DNA of 64,000 nucleotides from Anaerocolumna sp. MB42-C2 (GTDB taxonomy: Bacteria > Bacillota > Clostridia > Lachnospirales > Lachnospiraceae). The stretch lies in the NCBI RefSeq assembly GCF_030913705.1, contig NZ_CP133190.1:4179501-4243500 (forward strand), given 5' to 3'. The position numbers and the translations under genes are program-made. Numbering within the stretch: position 1 is the stretch's first letter; the number at the start of each line of letters is the position of its first letter. Shown here piece after piece: positions 16,115-24,157 of this stretch. The notes beneath the pieces are model-generated. The model saw only the letters and a program-made list of their open reading frames with translations, had not been told where the DNA came from and ran no database searches.

Positions 16115-17011
16115 ATGAAACAATTTAAAAAAGTATTTACCTTACTATTTATAGTAACATTAATTACTGCGGCATTCACCGGTTGTGGCAGTAAAGCAGG
16201 AAATGATACGAAAGAAAGTACGGGTTCCGATACAACAACAGCAAGACAGGGCGGTACTGCAAGATCTCTGGAGGAAATAAAAAAAAGCGGTAAAGTAGTG
16301 ATTGGTGTATTCAGCGATAAGAAACCATTTGGTTTTGTGGATGAAAACGGTGCTTATCAGGGATATGACGTATATTTCGGCAACCAGATTGCTAAAGATT
16401 TAGGCGTAGAAGTAGAATATGTTCCGGTGGAAGCAGCCAGCCGTGTTGAATACCTGGTTACCGCTAAAGTAGATATTATTCTTGCTAACTTTACTGTTAC
16501 GGAAGAAAGAGCAAAACAGGTAGACTTTGCCAAACCTTACATGAAGGTAGCATTAGGCGTAGTATCACCGGATAGTGCTTTAATCACTGCACCGGAACAG
16601 TTAAATGGCAAAACTCTAATCGTAAGTAAAGGAACCACAGCAGAAACTTATTTTACTGAAAATTACCCCGACGTTAAATTATTAAAATTCGACCAATATT
16701 CCGAAGCTTACAATGCTTTATTAGATGGCCGCGGAGATGCATTCTCAACGGATAATACGGAAGTGCTTGCATGGGCCCTTGAAAATAAAGGATTTTCAGT
16801 TGGAATTGAGTCTTTAGGGAACTTAGATACCATAGCACCGGCAGTTCAGAAAGGCAATGGGGAATTATTGAACTGGCTGAATGAAGAAATCGTAGCTTTA
16901 GGTAAAGATAATTTCTTCCATAAAGATTATGATGAAACCTTGGCACCGGTATACGGAGATGCTGCTGATCCGGAAAGTCTGGTAGTTGAGGGCGGAGTTG
17001 TTGAAAAATAA
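16115..17011 (+). CDS. Amino-acid ABC transporter substrate-binding lipoprotein
   Basis: A 298-residue family 3 solute-binding protein. Lipoprotein signal (VTLITAAFTGC), Thr/Ser-rich linker, then the two-lobed domain with family motifs SGKVVIGVFSDKKPFGFVDE, YDVYFGNQIAKDLGV and VDIILANFTVTEERA. The ligand is not evident; the leader peptide argues for cystine or cysteine, and an arginine follows at the usual carboxylate-binding place (TVTEERAKQVDFAKPY). Separated from the ATPase gene by 139 bases without a clear terminator, so it is probably in the same transcript. Confidence 0.85.
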   Translation: MKQFKKVFTLLFIVTLITAAFTGCGSKAGNDTKESTGSDTTTARQGGTARSLEEIKKSGKVVIGVFSDKKPFGFVDENGAYQGYDVYFGNQIAKDLGVEVEYVPVEAASRVEYLVTAKVDIILANFTVTEERAKQVDFAKPYMKVALGVVSPDSALITAPEQLNGKTLIVSKGTTAETYFTENYPDVKLLKFDQYSEAYNALLDGRGDAFSTDNTEVLAWALENKGFSVGIESLGNLDTIAPAVQKGNGELLNWLNEEIVALGKDNFFHKDYDETLAPVYGDAADPESLVVEGGVVEK

Positions 17012-17094
17012 TTTTATTATTTTTATGATAAATTAGTTTTTATAGTACCAAAGCTTTTATAATAGTCATAAAATTCATAAACATATTGTAACAC

Positions 17095-17131
17095 AAAAGT
17101 ACCGGATTTCTTCAGAATAGCCGGTACTTTT
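17095..17131 (+). terminator. Terminator of the amino-acid ABC operon
   Basis: Perfect stem AAAAGTACCGG/CCGGTACTTTT ending in a T-run. Confidence 0.8.
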
Positions 17132-17245
17132 CTATATCAGGGAAAAACTTCCTTTAGTTTATTTCGCTTTTCTTAATCTGTGTTATTTGTTATAATAAGT
17201 CATATACGGTGACTATTAACTTTTATGTATACAAAGGAGAAGCCT

Positions 17246-18088
17246 ATGAAGAGAAAATTAATCGTTTCTTTCCTCGTATTTATGTTAGTACTTACTTTAC
17301 CAATTGAGGCAAGTGCTAAAACTTATACAACCAAAAAAGAGGTATATAATATTATCAAAAAAAATCTCTTGGCGCATAAAGATTCATTTACCATAACAAC
17401 AGAGACGGATGTGATGAATGAGATAGGAAGAAATGCAGATCTGTTCAGTGCGGTTGTTGCCCTTGATGATGAGAAAACATCAAAAGACGGTGATTATCTT
17501 AATTTATCCATAAGCAGCTGGAGGAGTAATTGGCAGTGGAGCAGTCAGGGAGAGACAGCAAAACTGACCTTTTCGGCTGTATACAAGACAACCTTAGAGC
17601 AGGAGAAAGCAGTAGACGGGAAGATATCGGAGATTCTGGATGTTTTAAAGCTGGACAAAAAGACAGAATATCAGAAGGTGAAAGCCATTCATGACTACAT
17701 CATCAAGAAAACCAGTTATGATCAAAGACTGGAGAATCATTCGGCGTATGATGCTTTATTTAATAAATCAGCCGTATGTGAGGGGTATGCCCTGGCGGCT
17801 TACCGCTTATTTACGGAAGCCGGTATCAAGTGCCGGATTATTACCGGATATGCAAAAGGTGTTTCCCATGCATGGAATATAGTTTCTGTAAATGGAAAAT
17901 GGTACAATATTGACCTTACCTGGGATGACCCGATTACAAATACCGGTAAACCGGTGTTAAGTTATGATTATTTCTTAAAAAATACGAAGGATTTCAGTGA
18001 TCACACAAGGGATAACGAATATACTATGAGCGCTTTCCTAAAAAAATATCCGATAGCAAAAGAAAGCTATAAAATGAAGCAAAAGTAA
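17246..18088 (+). CDS. Secreted transglutaminase-like protein
   Basis: A 280-residue exported protein: signal peptide (KLIVSFLVFMLVLTLPIEASA) and a transglutaminase-like core in the C-terminal half. The Cys-His-Asp triad is readable as SAVCEGYALA, SHAWNIV and YNIDLTWDDP. Such clostridial proteins are presumed cell-envelope peptidases or amide-modifying enzymes; the actual target is unknown. ATG 17246 follows AAAGGAG; an ATG at 17225 lies before that site and is rejected. A TATAAT sits at 17191. Stands alone between two terminators. Confidence 0.8.
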   Translation: MKRKLIVSFLVFMLVLTLPIEASAKTYTTKKEVYNIIKKNLLAHKDSFTITTETDVMNEIGRNADLFSAVVALDDEKTSKDGDYLNLSISSWRSNWQWSSQGETAKLTFSAVYKTTLEQEKAVDGKISEILDVLKLDKKTEYQKVKAIHDYIIKKTSYDQRLENHSAYDALFNKSAVCEGYALAAYRLFTEAGIKCRIITGYAKGVSHAWNIVSVNGKWYNIDLTWDDPITNTGKPVLSYDYFLKNTKDFSDHTRDNEYTMSAFLKKYPIAKESYKMKQK

Positions 18089-18147
18089 AAATACAAAATA
18101 AAATTATAAAAACAAAAAGCATAGAAAATAAATACAGAATAAAATTC

Positions 18148-18191
18148 AAAAAATGCCGGAGTCAGTTCAGTATCCACCGGCATTTTTTTTA
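18148..18191 (+). terminator. Terminator after the transglutaminase-like gene
   Basis: AAATGCCGG (18151-18159) pairs with CCGGCATTT (18177-18185), followed by a long T-run. Confidence 0.8.
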
Positions 18192-18293
18192 TAGGATAGT
18201 TCTCATCACTTCCCTATAAAAATTAAAACCCTGCCAGGTTTAATTATTTCCTGGATTCATATAATTAATTAATGAATTAAGGAACGAAATAAA

Positions 18294-19277
18294 GTGAAAT
18301 TAGTAGAAAGGAATAAAAAGAGATATATTATAAGGCTTTTTACATTAGTGATAATCCTGCTTATCTTTATCCTATCACGAGAATTTAATAATCGATTACC
18401 TGAAACAGAAATGGTTATGGGAGGTAAGTTTTATAATCAGGTTTTTGAAAATACGGAGAAAGCAGTATTAAATAATAAGGCAGATGTAGAGAAGTATTAC
18501 CGTCCTTCCAAACTACCGGTACAAAATGTTAAATACGATCTAAGTTTTATTGATAAATACTTCGGAAAAAAATATTCACAGATCAAATTACCGTTATCTT
18601 TATTTAAAACACCGGAAGATACAATCATGAATTATTTCAGTATACTTCGGGATGCTGCCAATCCTCAGGAGGGGAAGAATGCAGGGTGCGGGACAATCGG
18701 TAATGCAACACTGCCTTATCCTGTTGCCTACAATTTTTTATCGTCTGAATACCAAAAGAAATTATCTTATGAACAATATTTAAAAACTTTTGAAAACATA
18801 TTGCACATCAGTTTAATAAAATATAAAGAAATACCGGTATATAATAATTTATCAAATATAGTGCGTTATTTTGTAGAAATAGAGACAATAGAAGGATCAG
18901 AAAAAGAAGCAGCTTATTTTGCATATTATTATGGTTTTGTAGATCTTATAAAAGAGGGCAATGGATATAAAATATCGGATGTTAATTTCTATGGGGAAAA
19001 TTATTTATGTGCACCTATGCATGGATGGTCTTATAATGCAGAGGCAGTAGTTGATGTTAAATATGGCGGCTGGTGTTCCCTGGTGAAGAAGAGGCATCCG
19101 ACACAACAAAAAGATTATATTAAGAAGATTTATTTTAAGGGAACGGATGGATATGATTATCTGATCGAATTCTTTCAACTTACGAATGATACGGATATCG
19201 AAATTGCACAATTTAGAAAAGGTCAGGATAAGAAATGGAAATTAATTAAACTTGAACCTGAGAAGTGTTTAAAATAA
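18294..19277 (+). CDS. Membrane-anchored protein of unknown function
   Basis: A 327-residue protein with one N-terminal hydrophobic helix (RLFTLVIILLIFILS, residues 14-28) preceded by positive residues, so the bulk is outside the cell. I do not recognise the family. Visible features: a CGTIG segment, a Tyr/Phe-rich middle (AAYFAYYYGFVDLIKEGNGYKISDVNF is split here only for description), and a C-terminal part with WSYNAEAVVDVKYGGWC, reminiscent of export proteins that fold as NTF2-like or DUF domains. GTG 18294 is nine bases after AAGGA. It has no close partners; PadR/DUF2812 genes follow after 135 bases. Confidence 0.6.
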   Translation: MKLVERNKKRYIIRLFTLVIILLIFILSREFNNRLPETEMVMGGKFYNQVFENTEKAVLNNKADVEKYYRPSKLPVQNVKYDLSFIDKYFGKKYSQIKLPLSLFKTPEDTIMNYFSILRDAANPQEGKNAGCGTIGNATLPYPVAYNFLSSEYQKKLSYEQYLKTFENILHISLIKYKEIPVYNNLSNIVRYFVEIETIEGSEKEAAYFAYYYGFVDLIKEGNGYKISDVNFYGENYLCAPMHGWSYNAEAVVDVKYGGWCSLVKKRHPTQQKDYIKKIYFKGTDGYDYLIEFFQLTNDTDIEIAQFRKGQDKKWKLIKLEPEKCLK

Positions 19278-19344
19278 GTAACTTTAAATCAGAGAAATAC
19301 AATTAAAACTATTCCAGTCAATGTAAATTCTGATATTTTATGTA

Positions 19345-19395
19345 TTGACAAATATATCGGCAGATGATATATTCAATATATCGAAAGACGATACA
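19345..19395 (+). promoter_or_regulatory. padR promoter with two PadR-type dyads
   Basis: TTGACA 19345-19350, 17-base spacer, TATATT 19368-19373. Two dyads of the same form, TATATCG-N5-(T/C)GATA(T/C)A, lie at 19353-19371 and 19377-19395, 24 bases apart, covering the spacer, the -10 box and the start site. Confidence 0.65.
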
Positions 19396-19412
19396 TCGGG
19401 AGGCGATTAAAA

Positions 19413-19727
19413 ATGGATAAAAATATCCCATTGACGGAAGCAATATATTATATTCTGATCGCTGTGAAATCACCGAATCACGGATATGGTATTATACAAA
19501 ATGTTTCTGATATAACTAAGGGCAGGCTGATATTAGGTCCGGGAACCTTATATGGAGCAATTAATAATTTATTGGATAAAGGGTGGATCAGACTTTATCG
19601 GGAAGAGAAAGATTCCAGAAAGAAAAAAGAATATATTATAACAGAATCCGGAAGAAGTGCATTTAAAGAAGAAGTAATGCGGTTGAAAGAATTATTAGAA
19701 AATAGTAAGTATATGGAGGGAATTTAG
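19413..19727 (+). CDS. PadR-family transcriptional regulator
   Basis: A 104-residue PadR winged helix: LTEAIYYILIAVK, then SPNHGYGIIQNV, the recognition region GPGTLYGAINNLLDKGWI and the wing EYIITESGRSAF, followed by a short C-terminal dimer helix. PadR proteins repress genes for envelope stress or drug efflux. Probably autoregulated through the paired dyads at its promoter. The next gene starts at the base after its stop. Confidence 0.85.
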   Translation: MDKNIPLTEAIYYILIAVKSPNHGYGIIQNVSDITKGRLILGPGTLYGAINNLLDKGWIRLYREEKDSRKKKEYIITESGRSAFKEEVMRLKELLENSKYMEGI

Positions 19728-20234
19728 ATGTTGAGATTTCGTTTATATTATGACAAAGATAAAGAGGAAAAATGGCTGAACCAAATGTGCGGGAAAGGTT
19801 ATGCCTTAAAGAAGTTTTTTCTGGGTTTATATACTTTTGAACCATGTAAAGCGGGAGAATTTATTTACCGAATTGATCTACTGCAGAATTGGGAGGGAGA
19901 TAAATATGATTATGTAAACTTTCTGGAGGAATACGGTGTTGAGTACGTGGCACAATGGTACCGTTGGGTTTTCTTAAGGAAAAAAGCTTCAGACGGAGCA
20001 TTTGATTTGTATACGGATCCAGTTTCCATGATTTTGCAGTATACACGAATTAGAAATTTCTTTTTCGTAGGGTTAATAGTAGAATTAATTGCCGGTTTGT
20101 TAGAGGTAAGTACGTTCACCTATGGAGTAAACGTAATAAATGCAGGGGGATCCGTTCTGATATTTTTATTATTCGGAATCTTTTTAGGTATGGTACTTAG
20201 GTGTAATCGAAAGATAAAGCAGTTAAGGACATAG
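19728..20234 (+). CDS. DUF2812 membrane protein
   Basis: A 168-residue protein: an N-terminal soluble DUF2812-like part (KWLNQMCGKGYALKKFFLG, then FIYRIDLL) and two predicted helices from residue 108 (FFFVGLIVELIAGLL and VLIFLLFGIFLGMVL). DUF2812 proteins are commonly encoded directly after a PadR regulator in Firmicutes, as here; their biochemical role is unknown. ATG 19728 abuts the padR stop, with GGAGGG inside the end of padR. The two are certainly co-transcribed. Confidence 0.75.
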   Translation: MLRFRLYYDKDKEEKWLNQMCGKGYALKKFFLGLYTFEPCKAGEFIYRIDLLQNWEGDKYDYVNFLEEYGVEYVAQWYRWVFLRKKASDGAFDLYTDPVSMILQYTRIRNFFFVGLIVELIAGLLEVSTFTYGVNVINAGGSVLIFLLFGIFLGMVLRCNRKIKQLRT

Positions 20235-20288
20235 TAAGAAAGTAGTTTTAAACTGTTTTTTAATTTGATATAAAATATTAATATACTC

Positions 20289-20319
20289 TTGACTTTGACG
20301 TCGTGTCGTACTTTATACT
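20289..20319 (+). promoter_or_regulatory. MerR-type promoter with 19-base spacer
   Basis: TTGACT 20289-20294 and TATACT 20314-20319, separated by 19 bases. The long spacer is the hallmark of promoters that MerR-family proteins bind and untwist. Confidence 0.6.
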
Positions 20320-20341
20320 TTGAAATATGAGGAGGATAATC

Positions 20342-21328
20342 ATGGAATTACAAACAATCAGTCAGGTATCAAAAAACTTTCATATTTCAACAAGAACACT
20401 TCGTTATTATGAGCAGATTGGATTACTAAAAAGCGTTAAAAAAGAAGATTATGCCTACCGCACATATGGGCAGGATGAAATCAACCGGTTACAGCAGATT
20501 ATTATTCTGCGTAAGTTAAGAATTCCGCTGAAACAGATTATTATTATACTGGAAAGCGATAATTCCAGGAGGGTATTAGAGGTATTCAGGCAGAACTTAA
20601 TTGAGGTGGAGGATGAAATTACGGCTTTATCAACCATTCGTTCCATACTGCAGACATTAGTCAATAATTTAAATGAAAATACCAATCTGGATATTAAGCT
20701 GAACATGTTTAAAGACAAATCCATTCAAAAAATTGTCGATTCCCTGGCTATCTCCAAAATTAATTTTAAGGAGGAAAATGCAATGGATGATTTAAACAAA
20801 GCAAATGAGAGTTTAACAAAATTAAAAGATGTAAGGATTGTCTATTTACCACCGGCTGCGGTAGCTGCTTACCAATATGTTGGTGATGAACCGGAAATGC
20901 ATGTTAACAAGGTAATGGATGAATTTGTACGAAACAGCGGACTGGCTAAAAGAAAACCTGATTTAAGGCATTATGGGTTTAACAGTCCGAATCCAGTTGA
21001 TGATACCGGATTTCACGGTTATGAAATGTGGGTTACTATCCCGGATGACCTGGAGGTACCGGCGCCTCTTACTAAAAAATATTTTGAAGGGGGATTATAT
21101 GCTGCTCATATGATTCCTATGGGGGCGTTTGAAGAATGGGGACTTCTTAATGACTGGGTAACGAAGAATAATCCGAATTATGAAAGTAATACCGGAGATA
21201 GAGGAGCTGAGTGTATGTTTGGTTTACTGGAAGAACATCTAAACTATGTTAACCACATAAACCTGCCGGATTCAGAACCGGAGAATCTACAATTAGACCT
21301 ATTATATCCAATAAAAGAAAAAGATTAG
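20342..21328 (+). CDS. MerR-family regulator with GyrI-like effector domain
   Basis: A 328-residue two-domain regulator. Residues 1-75 are a MerR helix-turn-helix (TISQVSKNFHISTRTLRYYEQIGLL); a coiled linker with a REVF/LRKL helix follows; the C-terminal 150 residues (from VRIVYLPPAAVAAYQYVG through FHGYEMWVTIPDDLEVP) form a GyrI/SOUL-like small-molecule-binding domain as in BmrR/Rob relatives. It probably senses a hydrophobic compound. ATG 20342 lies after GAGGAGG; the ATG at 20327 precedes that site. Its own promoter has a 19-base spacer, so autoregulation is likely. No efflux target is adjacent. Confidence 0.85.
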   Translation: MELQTISQVSKNFHISTRTLRYYEQIGLLKSVKKEDYAYRTYGQDEINRLQQIIILRKLRIPLKQIIIILESDNSRRVLEVFRQNLIEVEDEITALSTIRSILQTLVNNLNENTNLDIKLNMFKDKSIQKIVDSLAISKINFKEENAMDDLNKANESLTKLKDVRIVYLPPAAVAAYQYVGDEPEMHVNKVMDEFVRNSGLAKRKPDLRHYGFNSPNPVDDTGFHGYEMWVTIPDDLEVPAPLTKKYFEGGLYAAHMIPMGAFEEWGLLNDWVTKNNPNYESNTGDRGAECMFGLLEEHLNYVNHINLPDSEPENLQLDLLYPIKEKD

Positions 21329-21376
21329 TTTATAATATTTAGATAATATAAGGTTAATTCTAAGGTTGATGTTATT

Positions 21377-21460
21377 CTTAAGTTTTATAACATACAATGG
21401 TATGTAAAATCTCTCCCATGGGGTAAGGGAATTACATCCAATGTAATATGAAAACTTAAG
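21377..21460. repeat. Cloverleaf-like inverted-repeat structure
   Basis: Closing stem CTTAAGTTTTATA (21377-21389) with TATGAAAACTTAAG (21447-21460), one bulge, enclosing three hairpins: ACATAC/GTATGT (21390-21405), the palindrome CCCATGGG (21415-21422) and ATTACAT/ATGTAAT (21431-21447). A T-run follows at about 21474. May end the merR-like transcript or be a small structured RNA. The rest of 21329-21702 is AT-rich and empty apart from the blaI promoter. Confidence 0.5.
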
Positions 21461-21630
21461 GTTATATCAGCCTATTTTTTATTTTATCTGAGTCTATTGT
21501 ATATCAGAGCTTATTACATATTCAGTCTATTAAAACAGTATAATAAAAATCAATTGATAAATTATATAACCTGCTTACATATATTACATAACATGGGATA
21601 AATTTACTGAAAATATATAACGAGATTATA

Positions 21631-21682
21631 TTGACAAAACCGTATTACAAATGTAATATAAAAGCGTAGTACAATTGTAATA
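21631..21682 (+). promoter_or_regulatory. blaI-type promoter with two operators
   Basis: TTGACA 21631-21636 with TAATAT at 21654-21659. Palindromes TATTACA-AA-TGTAATA (21643-21658, perfect) and TAGTACA-AT-TGTAATA (21667-21682) match the TACA/TGTA pattern of BlaI/MecI operators; centres are 24 bases apart. Confidence 0.75.
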
Positions 21683-21702
21683 CGAGAAAGGAGCAAAAAA
21701 CA

Positions 21703-22071
21703 ATGAACAAAATTTCCGATTCAGAGTGGAAAGTAATGAAAGTGGTATGGAAAAAGTCACCCATATCCGGAAGTGAGATAGTAGATGAACTGGAGGCAGT
21801 TACAGGCTGGAACCCCAAAACAATACATACCTTAATTCGAAGGCTGGTAGCAAAAGGTGCTATAAATGCGAAAAAAGAAAATACCTATTATTCCTATTAT
21901 GCGGCCGTTTCAGAGAAAGAATGTGTAAAAGAGGAAACGGAAAACTTTCTTGAAAAATGCTTTAATGGTTCCTTAAATATGCTGGTAGGCAATTTTATTA
22001 AAGAAGACAAATTAACAGATCAGGATATAGAAGAACTTCAAGAGATATTAAAATCAAATAAGAGAAGGTAA
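21703..22071 (+). CDS. blaI: BlaI/MecI-family repressor
   Basis: A 122-residue repressor: winged helix with KISDSEWKVMKVVWKKSPI, GWNPKTIHTLIRRLVAKGAI and the wing KENTYYSYYAAV, then a dimer domain. In staphylococci BlaI/MecI is cleaved when the partner BlaR1/MecR1 senses beta-lactam. Here it is five bases from an M56-family partner gene but no beta-lactamase or PBP gene is near, so its target may be another envelope gene. AAAGGAG precedes the start. The two operators in its promoter imply autorepression. Confidence 0.9.
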   Translation: MNKISDSEWKVMKVVWKKSPISGSEIVDELEAVTGWNPKTIHTLIRRLVAKGAINAKKENTYYSYYAAVSEKECVKEETENFLEKCFNGSLNMLVGNFIKEDKLTDQDIEELQEILKSNKRR

Positions 22072-22076
22072 GGATT

Positions 22077-23981
22077 ATGAAATATTTGACTGGGATTTTT
22101 ACAGAGATACTTTATCTTGGAGCTGCTTCAAGTGTATTAATTTTACTTATATTAATGGTAAAGAGGGTTTTTCATAAAACCATAAGCCCGAAATGGCATT
22201 ATTATATATGGGTTTTACTGCTGATACGGTTATTGGTTCCTTATTCCCCGGAAAGTTCGTTAAGTGTGTTTAATTTGTTTAACAAAACTGCGGAGAAAGT
22301 TACTATACAGCTTAATGAACTAAATAACCCGCGGCAGAAAGAAGTACCGGATAAAGTAAAATCAGATAACCAAACTACGATACCTAAAACACCTGATAAG
22401 ACAGTTGATAACAATACGAAATCCGTTCAGCTAGGCCCTGTTACGGAAGCTTATAACAGCGTACCGGACAGTTCAAACCAGTATAAGGTATTAGACATAA
22501 TTACTTTGCTGTGGGTAACAGTGGTTTTACTATTAGTTCTATATATTATTTGCATAAACATAATGTTTGCCTATAAAGTTAAGACAAGTTATACAAGATT
22601 AACGGATGAAAGAATAAACGGTATACTTAAACGATGCAGATATAAAATGAATATCCGAAAACCGGTAAAACTCCTCACTACGAAGAGATTAAGGGCGCCT
22701 TCTCTATACGTAATGTTTCAACCTGAAATTCTGGTTTCCAGTGCATATCTGGATCAATTAAGTGATGCAGAGATTGAGTATATTTTCCTTCATGAACTTA
22801 CTCATTATAAAAGGAAAGATATTCTGATAAATTGGATTCTTACACTTTTACAGATGATTTATTTTTTTAATCCTCTCATCTGGTATGCTTTTTACAAAAT
22901 CCATGAAGAGTGCGAAATATCCTGCGATGCGGAAGCCTTAAGGTACATAAAAGAAGAAGAGTACAACAGTTACGGCAATACAATTATTAAATTAATAAGA
23001 CTTTTTTCAGAATCAAATTTTGTACCTGCAACTGCAGGTATCAGTAAAAATAAATCTAGTTATAAAAGGAGGATACTTATGATAAGTAAATATAAAAAAA
23101 GTAAATGGACCAGTGATTTCTTAACGGTACTGTTAATTCTAACGGTTGCCGTAGTCGGTTTAACAGGATGTAAAAAAACAACGGATATGATAGAACCTAA
23201 TACAGCGGATACAATAGAAACAACAGACAAAACAGATGCAGCAGAAACAACAGACACAGCAGAAACAACTGACACAACGGACACAGCAGGCACAACAGAT
23301 GAGACAGTAAATAACGATAATAATACACAGATGGAAGAGCATTCGAATTCTGATGATACGAAGGAAAGCAATACTGCAGGCGATAATGATAACAATAATG
23401 GAAATAGGAGTGATAACAATACGGATAATTCGTTAAGTGAAACAAAAAATAATACTGGTTTAGCCCCCTCCGAAGGCAGGCGAAATAATACCCGACCAAT
23501 TCCCGCAGAAGAAAGGCAGAACGTGTTAGTTCCTGACGAAGACAGAGGGAATCATAGCGGTAATCCTGCCGCTGAAAGGGTGAGATTAGTTTCTGATAAT
23601 GAATCGGTTTATTATGGAGATTGGGTGATTAAAAAAGTGCTGGCATATGGCACGGCCGGAACCTATAGCAAAAAGGATGCGGATAAACTGATAGGAAAGA
23701 GTCTAAGTTTCAATGAAAGTCAGGCAACCTGTTTCGGTGATGATCCGACCTTAATTGACCAGAGTGTAAGTAATCCTGAATATACGGAGTCAGAAGTTAC
23801 AGCCAGAGAATTTTTAGCAAATTACCGTATGAGTTTTGAGAAGTTAGGTATCAAAGCAGATTCCGTGTCTGAAATCAGTATGAGCAATACAGATGAAAGC
23901 AGTTGTAATTTCCTGGTTAAAGATGACAATACCCTGGTTTTAGTTGGCGGCGGTACTTATTTTGAATTGACCAGAAAATAA
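22077..23981 (+). CDS. BlaR1/MecR1-like M56 metallopeptidase with atypical sensor domain
   Basis: A 634-residue membrane protein. N-terminal half: about four membrane helices and the zinc motif HELTH at residues 239-243 (YIFLHELTHYKRKD), typical of M56 peptidases that cleave a BlaI-type repressor. From residue 347 there is one more membrane segment ending in GLTGCKK, a lipobox-like site, then a low-complexity Thr/Asp/Asn stretch (about 370-480) and a compact C-terminal domain of about 110 residues (from WVIKKVLAYGTAGTY to GGGTYFELTRK). The usual penicillin-binding sensor domain with SxxK and KTG is absent, so the signal is probably not a beta-lactam bound covalently. Paired with the preceding repressor. 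Confidence 0.8.
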   Translation: MKYLTGIFTEILYLGAASSVLILLILMVKRVFHKTISPKWHYYIWVLLLIRLLVPYSPESSLSVFNLFNKTAEKVTIQLNELNNPRQKEVPDKVKSDNQTTIPKTPDKTVDNNTKSVQLGPVTEAYNSVPDSSNQYKVLDIITLLWVTVVLLLVLYIICINIMFAYKVKTSYTRLTDERINGILKRCRYKMNIRKPVKLLTTKRLRAPSLYVMFQPEILVSSAYLDQLSDAEIEYIFLHELTHYKRKDILINWILTLLQMIYFFNPLIWYAFYKIHEECEISCDAEALRYIKEEEYNSYGNTIIKLIRLFSESNFVPATAGISKNKSSYKRRILMISKYKKSKWTSDFLTVLLILTVAVVGLTGCKKTTDMIEPNTADTIETTDKTDAAETTDTAETTDTTDTAGTTDETVNNDNNTQMEEHSNSDDTKESNTAGDNDNNNGNRSDNNTDNSLSETKNNTGLAPSEGRRNNTRPIPAEERQNVLVPDEDRGNHSGNPAAERVRLVSDNESVYYGDWVIKKVLAYGTAGTYSKKDADKLIGKSLSFNESQATCFGDDPTLIDQSVSNPEYTESEVTAREFLANYRMSFEKLGIKADSVSEISMSNTDESSCNFLVKDDNTLVLVGGGTYFELTRK

Positions 23982-24157
23982 ACTGTATTAATATATGGAA
24001 AGACTTCCAGCATTTTTCATCGTTTCTGAATGCTCACTGTGATACAATTGATAGATGATACAATTTCTCACTATAATCAGCAATTGGCATATATAATATG
24101 ATCTTTGGCCGATAAAAGAAAAATATGGTTAAAGAAATCAGAGGAGAATGAGAAACT

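Noticed and set aside
15183..16179. Minus-strand frames across the ABC ATPase gene
   Set aside because: Opposite a clear ATPase with complete motifs.
13869..17011. Assigning the amino-acid ABC genes to the frl operon
   Set aside because: A terminator at 13438 and a separate promoter and leader at 13553 come between them.
23060..23499. Several minus-strand reading frames rich in Cys, Val or Tyr opposite the M56 gene
   Set aside because: They mirror the low-complexity Thr/Asp/Asn codons of the plus-strand gene and have no ribosome sites.
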